Virus record (IMG/VR): IMGVR_UViG_3300020472_000064
Location: 1 to 39,677 of that record
Strand: one strand, 5' to 3'
Source of the DNA: a virus
DNA length: 39,677 bases
Shown here: in pieces, positions 24,200 through 34,865 of the stretch
How the letters are laid out: each line of letters starts with the position of its first letter
Numbering within the stretch: the first letter of the stretch is position 1
Made by a program: the position numbers and the translations under genes
The notes under the pieces: model-generated
Databases searched by the model: none
Seen by the model: the letters and a program-made list of their open reading frames with translations, nothing else
What the model was told of the DNA's origin: nothing

Positions 24200-27100
24200 T
24201 TATTCTTCATCGCAATCTGTGTATCTCGCGATTGGTGCCGGTGCACAATTAGGTCTCTTTAGGTTTTTATCTGATTCTAATTGTGGTGTACTGAGCGCTA
24301 GCACTGTAAACGGCGTCAAAGGGTGGCCGTAGCGCCCGAACTGACCTAGGTCGTACTTGCCCTCTGGTTTCGGTGCCCAAGCCTCATCGATACCAAGACA
24401 GGGCACTGAAAATGCGACACTAAGGTCTAACATTGGCAAGTTCCCAGAAAACGCATACGTCAAGGTTTTTGCAAGAGTTATACCCAACGGCTTGGCGTTA
24501 AGAGCCATCAAGTGTGCCAAGGAACCAAGCATGTCCACTAAACCAGTATGTATTATGGGTGCGTATCTGCCTTGATTGGCGCCTCGCCGGCCTTCACGGC
24601 CGTCGGGCAGCCAAAGGCCGTTAACTAGGCCGTCGTTGAGAGTTTCCAGTTTTAGACCTTCCCAGTCTAGATTTCTAATGTCGCAATTTAAGTAATGTGT
24701 TCTCATCTCTTTGTAAGCGGGATCTATAATATTCGCGACGCCTCGGAACAGAATTGATGGCAACTCTTTTATAAGCTTCCATAAATCTTTTATAAATTTC
24801 TCAAAAAACTCCTTACTTGGTAACGGAAAATCAAAACAATCGGCCGCTTCTGGATGGGAGGGCCAGTTGTTTTTCATTATATTACGGAAATCAGCAGCTG
24901 TCAAAGGAATCAATTGATCTCTTTGGGAAGTTGGAGTTGATACGATCGTTGCCATAAAAGCAATTGCTGCTTTAGTCGGAGAGAACAAGGATGGCAACCC
25001 ATTGTACCCAGACAGAACTGCCGTCGCAAAAATTGAATTTATTGTCATATATCTTCGTATGGGGAATACATGATCGAAAATGTTCTTGAATTCCTCTTTT
25101 TCCGTCAATCTAGTGAACATGTACGTCTGATGACGAAACAGGCCGGTGCCGGGTTGGCCCGAGAAGACAGAAGAGCAAGTTTCCAAATCTATTATCCTCT
25201 CTTCTTCCACTAGCGGTATTTGCACTATCTTGTCAAAATTCGCCAGATGGGACTCAAAGCCGGCGTTCCGCAGGCGAGTGGGTTGAAAGTCTCCCTCTCC
25301 TGCGTCGGCGCCGACGGCCACTAGAAAAGATTTTTGTTCAACTGATTTTTCATAAATATTTGGATAATTACCCTCCAGATACCGGATCAAGGTTCCGTTT
25401 TGAAAGCGACCAACTAGTCGAACTCCATGAACAAAGTTTGAATCTTCTATTATTTGTTTGTATTCCAAGTTACCAAAGCCCGCGGACATGACCTTTATCA
25501 GTGAATCAAAGGCCCAAACTGGAAAACAGATTTCTTTCTCTTCGGGCGATTCAATGAGGTAGACAGCCCGCATGAAGTCGGGGTGGTTGGGGTTGACACC
25601 GAGAAGGTTCTCTCTTCGTAATCTGTCAGCCCTTGATAAAATATCCGGATTTAAGATTTCTCCTGAAACTTTCACATAATCTTCTAATTTAAAATGTTTA
25701 CTTGAGCGATCAAAGCGCTCCGAAATCACCGGCAGAAGTATCCTCTCTACGTCGTCCGTACTGATTTCGTCAAAGTATTCTGAATCTGATACAAGCTCTT
25801 TAACTCCTCCTATGGCTTTTTCAAAATACCAATTGTAAAAATCCACTTCTTTCCGGTCAAAATTAAATGCTTGTTTTGAATAGTCTGGAAATTTCACAAT
25901 TTCCTGCTCTACTAGTTTTTTTAAGGCAATATTTGGGTTCGTTATTCCAACTGTTTTCTCAATTATTTTTTTCCATGTAAATCTAAAAAAACTGGAACTC
26001 TCCAACTCCGTCTTAACATGCTCTACAACATACTCTACAAACAGCGGATCTGATACAATTGGCTCAATATCCCAGGAGGAATAGGCTAGGCCACCTTTTA
26101 GTAAGGTATCCAATAAACATACACGCACGAAAGCTTTCATGCTAATTTTCTGCATGGCAATATCGATTGGCCCAGGGTCGTCAAAATCACGCTTTTCAGG
26201 TGAGTTCTCCGGCTTAGCGGTCTCTTTCATTATTTCTAAATGAGTCTCTTGCAATATTACCTTATCAAATGCAAGAGAAGCTGCTTCCACTAAGCCATAT
26301 CGATTAGTAACACATTCTTTTTCGTCATCATAGATCGGTTTGGCGGAAATTCTTCGATCAAGCTCTTCGGCATATGAAATATCGAACAGTCGCGAGCCTT
26401 TAACTTCATCCAGTAGGGATGACATAATTTCTTCCTGCTTACTTTCATATAAATCCTTATACAACAATTCTTGCAACTCGCGCTGGGCGCCGGGCCTTCT
26501 AGACTCCGGAGCGGCCGTGCCCAAAGAGCTTTCTATTTTTTGCATTATAATTTGTGCGAAGGCTTCCCTTTTAGAATAATAGCTTTCCGGGTTGTCGCCC
26601 TGGTGCAGTACGCCGCGGGGGTTGCCGCTGCCCGGGTGGATGGCCAGAGGGTGATTCCTGCGTGTTAAAGATCTAGGCAAGCTTTCGCAAAATTTAAAAG
26701 TTTTTGTTTTTGCCTCGCTAGATTGATGCAAGTGAAAGTCGCTACTAACTGTCACACTATAACTCTCTAACCCTGTTTCGGCCGGGAACTCCCTGTATTC
26801 GACTTTTGGCTTATATAGACCGAGCTCTATGAACAATTCTGTTACATTGTGGTGCGGAAAATTAATTATTTTAGATTTTTTCATAATTTTGTCCAACATC
26901 AAAAGGTGCTTCGGGGTTACGGACATGGGCCGTAATCGGAAATATTCTACTAAAGTATTCGTCAGTTTACCGAGACGTTCGTTGATCATTTTCATTAGCT
27001 CCGGGTGGTTCCTTTGCGACTGTCTGAAAGCTGAAGCGAAGGCTATATTTCTGAAGTGATTAACGCCCTCGTCCCACTCGGCTTTAGTCTGGGCACCAGA

Positions 27101-30100
27101 ATTAGAAAGGAGTCTTGTTCTGCGGCCTTCGCGGCCGCCGGTTGGGCGCCCGGAGTCGGGGTTGGGGTTGAGATCACCAGTTACGCGATGGACAATTTCT
27201 TCAAAGACTTCTAAGGTCGAACGAAGGCGGTTGTTGGGTTGAACCAACGGATCGTTTAAGCTAGCTGCGATCCAAGGATGCTCATCCAGTCCTGATTTTA
27301 TGTCGTTCACGTGTGAGCCATAAGTTCCGAAATACTCATGCGAGAGCTGTGCCTCTCTATGATAAATACCAAACTCCACTGAATCGAGCCAAGATAATAA
27401 TTCGCTTGTTGTACTTTCAATATTTTCTTTTTTCCACATCTCTTCTTCGTATCGAAATCGTTTCAGAATAGCCACCGCGGCGAAGGATTCCATCAAGGTA
27501 GTCTTCGCATTCTCCCCTTCGCCATATTGGTCCAACGAGTGCACGACTTCTTCTGAAAATCCTGCGGCGATCAAAGCCTCTGCCTCTTCCTGACCATCGA
27601 AATCGATGTCACATCGGATGCAGTGCTCCTCCTCAGGACCCGCGGCCCGGGTACGTAATTGCTCAAGCAACCCATCCGGCTCCCAGGCGTGAATGCATTT
27701 AAGTTTCTTTTTAAATGTGTCTTTGCCTGCGATGTCCCAAAACTCTAACTGAGGCGCTTCACTGAAGAGCTCCAAAGGAATTGCGGAAAGCACAAACTCG
27801 TCCTGTGTCTCAGGGTCTGTAATCGAGTCATAATATTCTTCATAGGACACCCTTTCACAGCCCGAATAGTTGGCGCCTTCGGTGAAGAACGCGTTGGCCG
27901 AGCGATTAGTGTGAGTATAATTATTGTAGACACCTCTAAAGGAACCGCCCCTAAGATACAATTCGCCGGCGTCGTCCGTAAATTTACCGGCGGCCCAATA
28001 TGCAGTAGGTTCTCTTGCTATTAGTGCATCAAGAGGTCCGCCGTAAGACCGCGGCACGTGAGCCACGAAACTAGGATGGCCTGGGGTGACTCTATTTTTT
28101 ACAAACACCTTGTGGCTTCCTGGTCTCGTCGTTAAAGGGACATCTTCGGTTTCGTAAAGGGTGTATAGATGCATCGCGTTGTGCCAGTTGACATCTGCAG
28201 GTTTCACGGCGCGTTCGAGCGCTGATGTAAATATGTCTGTTGTGAGTCTTGTAAAATTCTCCAAAAGTTCCAAAACAACCAAAGAACGAAAGACTGAATC
28301 GTGAGCTATTCCAGATTCTTGTTGGGGGGTTATGAAATAGTCTATAAATCTCTGCTCTGTAATGTAAAGCGGGGCATACGGATTAGGAAGAGTTTTATAC
28401 TGTCCACCGACTCGGCCGGGTGGTTCTGGGTCTGCATCAATCTGATTTTTAATTTCAAACTCTGTTATAAGCGCAGTGATGTCTGCGATAGTATCATCAA
28501 TATTAGTTATCCTGAAGCCTCTCATCCACTCTAAAAATTCTCTCTGATTTTCGTCACTCATCTCTCGCCATTTATCATGTCTCAATTGGGAAATATCGAC
28601 ATCGAAAGACAATCCCGGTGGGCGGCCCCAGGGACCATATTCCATCCGATCTAGATATGGACTTCCAAGCACCCGGTCGACACCCGGGACCCCTTTGGAG
28701 TTCGCTTGCGCGTACTGGAGGAAATTAAGATATGGCATCCCCTCGTCAGTAGTCGGGTCGACCGATGTGTGAAGTTCGGGCGGGATATTCTCTCTTATAG
28801 CGTTAAACAAATCAACAGCTTTAATGTTCTCCACGGCATAATAGAGCCACGGAACCATTGCCGAATGGAACCAGTCCTCCATGTGCATGAAGGGTTCCAG
28901 GGCCCTTCGTAAATCGAAGCCGTCGGATTCGCCGCCGGCGGTGGTCCAGGCATTTAACATGGATGCATAAAACACAGGATCCTGGGCTGCCACTTCGAAG
29001 ATATCAGTGCCGCCCAATTGGAGGATAAACGCACCGAGGCCCAAGGGATCTAATGCTGCGAGATTGTCCATGAAACGGGCATACATCAAGCAATCTTGAA
29101 AAAAAATACCGTCGCGATCTAAAAGGATTTTAAGACTCTCACGGACAACAACAGAAGAATCCTCTGTTTGGCCGAGATACTCTTGGTTTCTAACTCCAGC
29201 TGCGCTTTGGAGCTGTTGGAAAAATGGGTCCACCCAGCGCGTTGGGTTGAGGTCCTGATAATCGCGGCCTGTTGCCGATTTGTGTCTAGACCAATAATTA
29301 TGCATTGAGCCTTTAATCATGGCTAGCAACACACCGGTGTCACCATGGTATTTCCATTCAAAATGGTTTTGAGTGAGAAAATCCGCATATTCTCCGGCGG
29401 GCCCGAGCTTATCTACAGGAAAATATCTGCGGCTTCGGCCTCCGCCGGCGTTGGAAACGCGAACCTTAAGGGATATACTATTCGATGGTGTGGGCCACGA
29501 ACCAGGACCACGTGGATCTGGGCCATGGATAAATTGTTTATGGCCCCCGGGGTACCATTTGCGAAGTTCATGGAAGTCTTTTCCTCTCGGGACAAAAAAG
29601 CCACGGTGATTTTCGATTAGTTCTCTCAATTTTGCACACTTTCGATGCAACACAGCGCCTTTATTTACTAGGTCCTGGGCTTTTTCAGTTGTGACTTCCT
29701 CAAAGCCAGAACCTAGAATGTAGCGAGCATAAGACTGAAATGCTGGCGCTTGGCTTTCCAAACTTGCAACATATGAGGATAATTGCGTTAACGAAGCTTC
29801 AAACTCCAAAGACTGTCTATCAGAAAACGAGTCTGTACCAGCTTGAGGTTCGGTTGGTAGATCTATTGACAGCGCCGGAACATAGGCATCTAAAGCGCTG
29901 ACATAAGAATCTTTTGCTCCTGAAAAACAATTGCGAATCGTATTATCCAACTCTTTTTTCAAAAAGTCTGGATAATCAGATACAATAGCATTTGGATTAC
30001 CGGGACCATAGGGATTAGGAATCAAGTTTCCAACATTGTTTCCAGACAAGGCCCTTAAATCATCCTGTTTTTTGTCCATTTCGTCTTTTGCCATTTGTAC

Positions 30101-33100
30101 AACTTTTTCGATCTCCTCATCTGAAAGCGATGAATCCCCTGTTTGGAGTCGATTTCTAATATCTGATAAGTAATCCGAAATTTCTACACAATTTTTAGAA
30201 ATCGGCAAAGTGTCTGATTTTTGTAATTCTTCACATATGCCACTTGGCAGCAAGGTTCCAATTAAATCAAAATAGTTTAATATATCACCTTCGGATACCA
30301 AGTCGCCATGAAGATTATTTTTCTCTAAAAGACGACGGACCATGAGCATACTCGCGTTATCAAGGGGCTTGCCTGACAACAGCCTACATAATTCCTGGCC
30401 AGTTGTTATGTTTGCGATATCTTCGAAGAAGTTTTTAGCTTCTTCTTTCTTTGCGGGGGCGATGCCGATATCTGCTAGAGATGCAGCAAGAGCCTGAGCT
30501 ACGGCTGGGTTTCCAGACAAAGATCCGGCCGCGATGAAATCTCTAAGCTGTTCTTCACAAAACGGAATTGCTAATTTATCGATCAGTGCTCGGACAAAGG
30601 AACACGCGAGTCGAGTTAAAATTTGTTTTATATTATCCCGCAAGAATTTAATCATGGCGCCATACCATCCTAGAATAGGTATTTTTGGAAATGGGGGCAA
30701 ATAAAAACTTGGAAGTTTTATGTTGAAGTTAGGTAACCTAATACATTTCAACCAATCACACAGCAACGATGCTAGATCTAGCTTATCAAAGAATTCTTTA
30801 TACAAGTCCTCTAACGTGCACATGTCTCCCATAGCGCGCAGCGCTGCCTCTTCATCAAAAGTATCATTAAAAGAACTTTCCCAATTCTTAGCGGACTGAT
30901 CCCAGTACTCACTAGCTGGGTCGACAAACTGATCTTTTTTAATTTTTGCCCATGTGGGCCCCGAAGGGTCTCCGGGGGGAGCCTTTACTTGTAGGCCGGT
31001 CGTGAATTTTGCAATATACGAAGATGCTTGTCTTTTCTCGAAATTAAAACCCAAATCTTTACATGAGCCGCGGCCATCGTCAAATACAGATATGATCTCG
31101 TTCGGTCGGTCGGTCAACAGGCCTGTCATTTCATAAATATTACTTATATAGTTAATTGTGCGCGGGCGCGAAAGGACTTCAGACTTGCCTAGCTTAGTAT
31201 TCAACTCTGATGCAGAAGCACCTGGGGTGGTATTTACTGGGCTTAGCAAATCAAAGGCACCCAGCCTTACCTCCCCGATATTTTTACCACCTGCAAAAGG
31301 CCAATATTGTCCACCAATTTTTACATCATTTGGCAAATATATTGCGAGTTCAATTATTTTCTTGCCATATTTTGGGCCCATGAAATTCTTCTGACCCTTT
31401 GGCTCCACGAAAAGAAAGGTCAGAAACATTTCAGTTTTTTCCGGGTTGTCCTCCATGTATTTGGAGACTTTGGGGCCCCAGTGTTTTTCGGCAGTGGAGA
31501 GCATCATATCCTTGAATTCTGAAAAGAATTTCTTCATCAGCCCGGATTCCTCTTTTGCGTTAAATTTGCTTCCTTTTTTGAAAGTTATTGCTTCAGAGGC
31601 AATAATATCTGCCGATTCTTGCAGATCTTTTATTATAATGTTGATCCTTTCCTCTAACTCTTTAAGGGTTATAGTGATCCCGTCAACTTTCGATCTACCC
31701 TTCGCGTCTTTTTTGCTTAATTCTTTATTCGAATCGTTGGCAACACTATTAAAATACTCAGCATCAGTATCAGCCCAGCCAAGCTTTTGAAACGCCGCGG
31801 TGGCGCCATCGCCGAGTTTAGTCAAAACCATCCTTGTATATTCGTAATCTGAGGCGCCAGCTAGGTCCAGGCCCAGAAGTTGCTTCATGGCCGCGTTGAG
31901 ATCAAAGGGTCCATGAGTTCCCAAATCAATCGTGGGGCCTCCATGCAGGCCAGACTGAATACGTTCTTCACTCTGAAACTCTTCTCTTAATTTTCTAACT
32001 ATTTCTCGGCGCTTTTTGCGTGCGTGGATTCTATTTTCTTCTCTGTTTCTTATAGTTTCAGAAATATCACCGGAAAAACAATCTTCATCCAGTGAGGCCG
32101 GGGTTGGCTCTATTGAGCTTTCTACACTCTCTGGCTGTAGTACTGGTAGGCCGCGGGAGATAGTGTCAAGTTTTCTAGAACTTATCTCAAATAAGGCCCG
32201 GTATCGTTGGCCAGTCCTGAGAGATGGAGTTTTGTACTCTACAAATTTAATCAGTGGTGGCTCGTTTCCAAAATCATCTATAACGCGAAAGGATTCGATC
32301 AACGTCGCGGGAGTTTGCATTTCTGGCAAGTCTTCCCTCAGTGTCCCCTGGGCTGTTCCAAGTACCCAAAAACTTTCTATTTTATCCTCAAAAGTTATGT
32401 CTTGCTGATATTCCTCTTTTAGTGTGTCAATCTTCTCCTGAATTGTTTGGATTCTCAACGTCTCGTTTTGAGAATTAGTGAAATTCTTTATTGACGAGAT
32501 TTCACTTTCTGCTTGTTCTATTTTTTCCTTCAGGAGAATAAACCTTGTTATGTTTTCCTTAATATTTACCGTCGAGTCTGATGGATAAAACCCCGCATGT
32601 TTAGGTGCTGGAGGTGTATCAGAACCAAACCAAGTTGTCATCTCGAAACTGTCACTAACTGGCAAGTACCATACATTTGTTTTGTTGTTTTTTTTCAAGA
32701 CCTCGTCGATTGCTTGCTCTTCTAGTCTTCTTATTGTGTCTTCATCGAAAAGAGGCAGCGGGCCTTGGTCCGAGAGTAAAAATTCTGTTTCTAAGTAATA
32801 GCCCGTTTTGTCGTCGTTTATATAAAAAGGATCTGAGGTTGTGAATGGATCGGGATAAAACACCCTCCTAAGACCCTCGTCTGACAAAGCTGCAGACTGG
32901 TTAGATGATGCTAGTTCGTCCAGGCGGCTATTTTCAATCGTCGCTTTTGTAGAAACATATAGGATGCTCTTATTTTCTTTTAATGTTTGATATTCTATTG
33001 ATCCGTACGGAAATATCGAAGATCCTTGACTTATCCATATTTGGCTGCTTGGTACTATTTCCAAATACTTACGTAAGTCGGCAGCATCGTTGTACTTTAT

Positions 33101-33787
33101 GGACCCAGGAATGAAGCCCACCTGAGAGAGATCTTCTGTTGTTTGCCCCAATTGGCCGGTTTGAAACTCGGTCATCAATACCTGAGGTATAATATCTGGA
33201 ACCGATTCTGATCCAAGAAGTAGTTGAAACACTTCTGTGTGAATATACCCAGTATTTGAGATTGTTGTGTGCGGCAACCACCCATGTAAGATTGCTAAAG
33301 TAGCCTCCCCTATTCTTCCGAGCTCCTGGTCGTACAAAACTTTCATGGCAGTCATCTGTTGCAATATTGCTCTATTGTAATTCGCCTGATCACTTTCGAG
33401 TACCGGGGAATAGTTCTCCCCCACTGCATTAATTAAATTTTTAACGCCATATTTTTCAAACAAATAGCAAAGAATTAAAAATTGGTTTTTTGATTGATAG
33501 TTTGTCAGCACTGATTCTAAATTTGAATCAAAGGCGGCGGCTTGGTCTGCAGAAATTGGGCGGCCGGATGAGCAATCAAACCACCCATTTTCGTCCCCAG
33601 GGACAGAAACGTCACGATTGAGTTGCTCCGATCTTTGAAAATTTTCTGCAGTGGTCAATATCACTCCAAGGGCCACTTTTATAGCTAGAATATCTTTTCC
33701 GGTTTCTCCGAACATACGACGTGTAAAAGAAATAGTCCCCTCATCGGTGCTGATTTCTATTTTAAATGGTGGTGCTTGGTTCGACAT
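24200..33787 (-). CDS. Giant baseplate-region protein (3195 aa), PG-binding-like N-terminus
   Basis: A single 9.6-kb frame starts at ATG 33787, 16 bp after the upstream stop. Residues about 25-170 resemble an expanded peptidoglycan-binding domain: GKDILAIKVALGVIL, an NGWFD turn, then ELGRIGEATLAILHGWLP. Around 1015-1090 is a proline/hydrophobic stretch (LPSFYLPPFPKIPILGW) followed by strongly hydrophobic helices. Near 2031-2057 a C-x-H-x-W ... H-C-x-x-C cluster looks like a zinc knuckle. Long helical, acidic regions fill the rest, and the C-terminal third contains another amphipathic segment (FFEKFIKDLWKLIKELPSIL). It lies directly before gp25-like, so a baseplate hub or periphery role is likely. 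No enzyme active site is seen. The gene is certain, the role inferred. Confidence 0.82.
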   Translation of the reverse strand: MSNQAPPFKIEISTDEGTISFTRRMFGETGKDILAIKVALGVILTTAENFQRSEQLNRDVSVPGDENGWFDCSSGRPISADQAAAFDSNLESVLTNYQSKNQFLILCYLFEKYGVKNLINAVGENYSPVLESDQANYNRAILQQMTAMKVLYDQELGRIGEATLAILHGWLPHTTISNTGYIHTEVFQLLLGSESVPDIIPQVLMTEFQTGQLGQTTEDLSQVGFIPGSIKYNDAADLRKYLEIVPSSQIWISQGSSIFPYGSIEYQTLKENKSILYVSTKATIENSRLDELASSNQSAALSDEGLRRVFYPDPFTTSDPFYINDDKTGYYLETEFLLSDQGPLPLFDEDTIRRLEEQAIDEVLKKNNKTNVWYLPVSDSFEMTTWFGSDTPPAPKHAGFYPSDSTVNIKENITRFILLKEKIEQAESEISSIKNFTNSQNETLRIQTIQEKIDTLKEEYQQDITFEDKIESFWVLGTAQGTLREDLPEMQTPATLIESFRVIDDFGNEPPLIKFVEYKTPSLRTGQRYRALFEISSRKLDTISRGLPVLQPESVESSIEPTPASLDEDCFSGDISETIRNREENRIHARKKRREIVRKLREEFQSEERIQSGLHGGPTIDLGTHGPFDLNAAMKQLLGLDLAGASDYEYTRMVLTKLGDGATAAFQKLGWADTDAEYFNSVANDSNKELSKKDAKGRSKVDGITITLKELEERINIIIKDLQESADIIASEAITFKKGSKFNAKEESGLMKKFFSEFKDMMLSTAEKHWGPKVSKYMEDNPEKTEMFLTFLFVEPKGQKNFMGPKYGKKIIELAIYLPNDVKIGGQYWPFAGGKNIGEVRLGAFDLLSPVNTTPGASASELNTKLGKSEVLSRPRTINYISNIYEMTGLLTDRPNEIISVFDDGRGSCKDLGFNFEKRQASSYIAKFTTGLQVKAPPGDPSGPTWAKIKKDQFVDPASEYWDQSAKNWESSFNDTFDEEAALRAMGDMCTLEDLYKEFFDKLDLASLLCDWLKCIRLPNFNIKLPSFYLPPFPKIPILGWYGAMIKFLRDNIKQILTRLACSFVRALIDKLAIPFCEEQLRDFIAAGSLSGNPAVAQALAASLADIGIAPAKKEEAKNFFEDIANITTGQELCRLLSGKPLDNASMLMVRRLLEKNNLHGDLVSEGDILNYFDLIGTLLPSGICEELQKSDTLPISKNCVEISDYLSDIRNRLQTGDSSLSDEEIEKVVQMAKDEMDKKQDDLRALSGNNVGNLIPNPYGPGNPNAIVSDYPDFLKKELDNTIRNCFSGAKDSYVSALDAYVPALSIDLPTEPQAGTDSFSDRQSLEFEASLTQLSSYVASLESQAPAFQSYARYILGSGFEEVTTEKAQDLVNKGAVLHRKCAKLRELIENHRGFFVPRGKDFHELRKWYPGGHKQFIHGPDPRGPGSWPTPSNSISLKVRVSNAGGGRSRRYFPVDKLGPAGEYADFLTQNHFEWKYHGDTGVLLAMIKGSMHNYWSRHKSATGRDYQDLNPTRWVDPFFQQLQSAAGVRNQEYLGQTEDSSVVVRESLKILLDRDGIFFQDCLMYARFMDNLAALDPLGLGAFILQLGGTDIFEVAAQDPVFYASMLNAWTTAGGESDGFDLRRALEPFMHMEDWFHSAMVPWLYYAVENIKAVDLFNAIRENIPPELHTSVDPTTDEGMPYLNFLQYAQANSKGVPGVDRVLGSPYLDRMEYGPWGRPPGLSFDVDISQLRHDKWREMSDENQREFLEWMRGFRITNIDDTIADITALITEFEIKNQIDADPEPPGRVGGQYKTLPNPYAPLYITEQRFIDYFITPQQESGIAHDSVFRSLVVLELLENFTRLTTDIFTSALERAVKPADVNWHNAMHLYTLYETEDVPLTTRPGSHKVFVKNRVTPGHPSFVAHVPRSYGGPLDALIAREPTAYWAAGKFTDDAGELYLRGGSFRGVYNNYTHTNRSANAFFTEGANYSGCERVSYEEYYDSITDPETQDEFVLSAIPLELFSEAPQLEFWDIAGKDTFKKKLKCIHAWEPDGLLEQLRTRAAGPEEEHCIRCDIDFDGQEEAEALIAAGFSEEVVHSLDQYGEGENAKTTLMESFAAVAILKRFRYEEEMWKKENIESTTSELLSWLDSVEFGIYHREAQLSHEYFGTYGSHVNDIKSGLDEHPWIAASLNDPLVQPNNRLRSTLEVFEEIVHRVTGDLNPNPDSGRPTGGREGRRTRLLSNSGAQTKAEWDEGVNHFRNIAFASAFRQSQRNHPELMKMINERLGKLTNTLVEYFRLRPMSVTPKHLLMLDKIMKKSKIINFPHHNVTELFIELGLYKPKVEYREFPAETGLESYSVTVSSDFHLHQSSEAKTKTFKFCESLPRSLTRRNHPLAIHPGSGNPRGVLHQGDNPESYYSKREAFAQIIMQKIESSLGTAAPESRRPGAQRELQELLYKDLYESKQEEIMSSLLDEVKGSRLFDISYAEELDRRISAKPIYDDEKECVTNRYGLVEAASLAFDKVILQETHLEIMKETAKPENSPEKRDFDDPGPIDIAMQKISMKAFVRVCLLDTLLKGGLAYSSWDIEPIVSDPLFVEYVVEHVKTELESSSFFRFTWKKIIEKTVGITNPNIALKKLVEQEIVKFPDYSKQAFNFDRKEVDFYNWYFEKAIGGVKELVSDSEYFDEISTDDVERILLPVISERFDRSSKHFKLEDYVKVSGEILNPDILSRADRLRRENLLGVNPNHPDFMRAVYLIESPEEKEICFPVWAFDSLIKVMSAGFGNLEYKQIIEDSNFVHGVRLVGRFQNGTLIRYLEGNYPNIYEKSVEQKSFLVAVGADAGEGDFQPTRLRNAGFESHLANFDKIVQIPLVEEERIIDLETCSSVFSGQPGTGLFRHQTYMFTRLTEKEEFKNIFDHVFPIRRYMTINSIFATAVLSGYNGLPSLFSPTKAAIAFMATIVSTPTSQRDQLIPLTAADFRNIMKNNWPSHPEAADCFDFPLPSKEFFEKFIKDLWKLIKELPSILFRGVANIIDPAYKEMRTHYLNCDIRNLDWEGLKLETLNDGLVNGLWLPDGREGRRGANQGRYAPIIHTGLVDMLGSLAHLMALNAKPLGITLAKTLTYAFSGNLPMLDLSVAFSVPCLGIDEAWAPKPEGKYDLGQFGRYGHPLTPFTVLALSTPQLESDKNLKRPNCAPAPIARYTDCDEE

Positions 33788-33803
33788 CTCTCTTGATAAT
33801 CCT

Positions 33804-34865
33804 TTAGTTTAGTGTTACATGCTTGCTTGCAATACAGGCCTGTCCCTCATCTGATATATAGTTTTGTTTAATAAATTCAAGATTTCCCATTTTCATTGCG
33901 TTAATTTGAGTCAGCTGAGTTGCAAAAGATATCTGAAGCATCATGTTGCGAGCTTGGGCGATTGGATCAGAGGTCGACATGCCGGTGGCAGTTCCATAAA
34001 TTGAACTGGCAAATCTTTCATTCATTTGCTTTTGTTCCAGAATAACGTTATTCAAAACCTCTAATGTCTGATGCATCGAATCCACCATCGAATCTATACA
34101 TTTTTTTAATTCGTTGTATCTTACTGCTGGAGTCGAAGGGCGTACATTCTTGCTTTGGCCATTGCCAATCACGAGATGTATCCTACCTTGCTCATTTATT
34201 TTATTGTTGTTCGAGTCATGATCAGTCAAAGGGTCACCTCCAGCAACAATATAGATGTCTCTTCTAGAATGTAATCTTAATTTATCTGCCTTCATCATGA
34301 TAGCGCTACAGGGGCCTTTGTCCTCATACAAAGGGCTTGAAACCTTATTATGTGCAAGATTAACTTTTGCCTTTTTTATGCCAAAATACTCATCGATTTG
34401 ACACATTTGAGAAATATATATGCGCGCTGCGTCTAATATGTAACCAGGATGAGAGCCTACCGTTAGCTTGTCATTCAGGGTATCCGGTTTTCTTGTTTTA
34501 TATAAAGGCGGGAGGCCTTGTGGGTAAACTCCATGAAGCGCCTTCTTGAGTGCGAAGGGTGCGCCGCGGCCGACGACGATGTCGATGGCGCCGGCGCCCA
34601 TATGGTCTGAGTAGCCTGACACATGGCTGGTCTGCAAAGTGCCGTTGCCTGGGTCTTCTTCCGACCCATAAGGCACTATGGACCGCGGGGGGCCGAAAGG
34701 GTTTCTATCGCGGCCGAGGAGGATCATAGTATTATTATCTATTGTTGGCTTTATGAGCAGGTCACCCTTTCTTTCAGGATAAGCCGGAACAGGCTCCTCA
34801 AGAGAACGAGTGCCGCGGCCGTCGTTTGAAGTTAGTGGTACGTGGTGGCGAAGCGTTTTATCCAC
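33804..34865 (-). CDS. Virion-associated protein of unknown function (353 aa), GTG start
   Basis: I place the start at GTG 34865, whose codon overlaps the upstream stop (GTGGATAA), with GGAG nine bases ahead. The longer frame from 34937 would run 80 bp into the previous gene and lacks such a site. The protein begins VDKTLRHHVPLTSNDGRG (V read as M). It holds a glycine-rich GYSDHMGAGAIDIVVGRGAP around residue 85, then a repeated beta-strand region (ADKLRLHSRRDIYIVAGGD, GRIHLVIGNG) like a stacked-strand spike. A C-terminal coiled-coil-like helix follows (CIDSMVDSMHQTLEVLNNVI). Position between small genes and the giant baseplate gene fits a baseplate component. The spike-like reading is tentative. 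Confidence 0.78.
   Translation of the reverse strand: MDKTLRHHVPLTSNDGRGTRSLEEPVPAYPERKGDLLIKPTIDNNTMILLGRDRNPFGPPRSIVPYGSEEDPGNGTLQTSHVSGYSDHMGAGAIDIVVGRGAPFALKKALHGVYPQGLPPLYKTRKPDTLNDKLTVGSHPGYILDAARIYISQMCQIDEYFGIKKAKVNLAHNKVSSPLYEDKGPCSAIMMKADKLRLHSRRDIYIVAGGDPLTDHDSNNNKINEQGRIHLVIGNGQSKNVRPSTPAVRYNELKKCIDSMVDSMHQTLEVLNNVILEQKQMNERFASSIYGTATGMSTSDPIAQARNMMLQISFATQLTQINAMKMGNLEFIKQNYISDEGQACIASKHVTLN

Noticed and set aside
31446-32408. Plus-strand frames of 114 and 130 codons
   Set aside because: Both are antisense to the 3195-residue gene, low-complexity and serine-rich, and no plus-strand gene or promoter context supports them.
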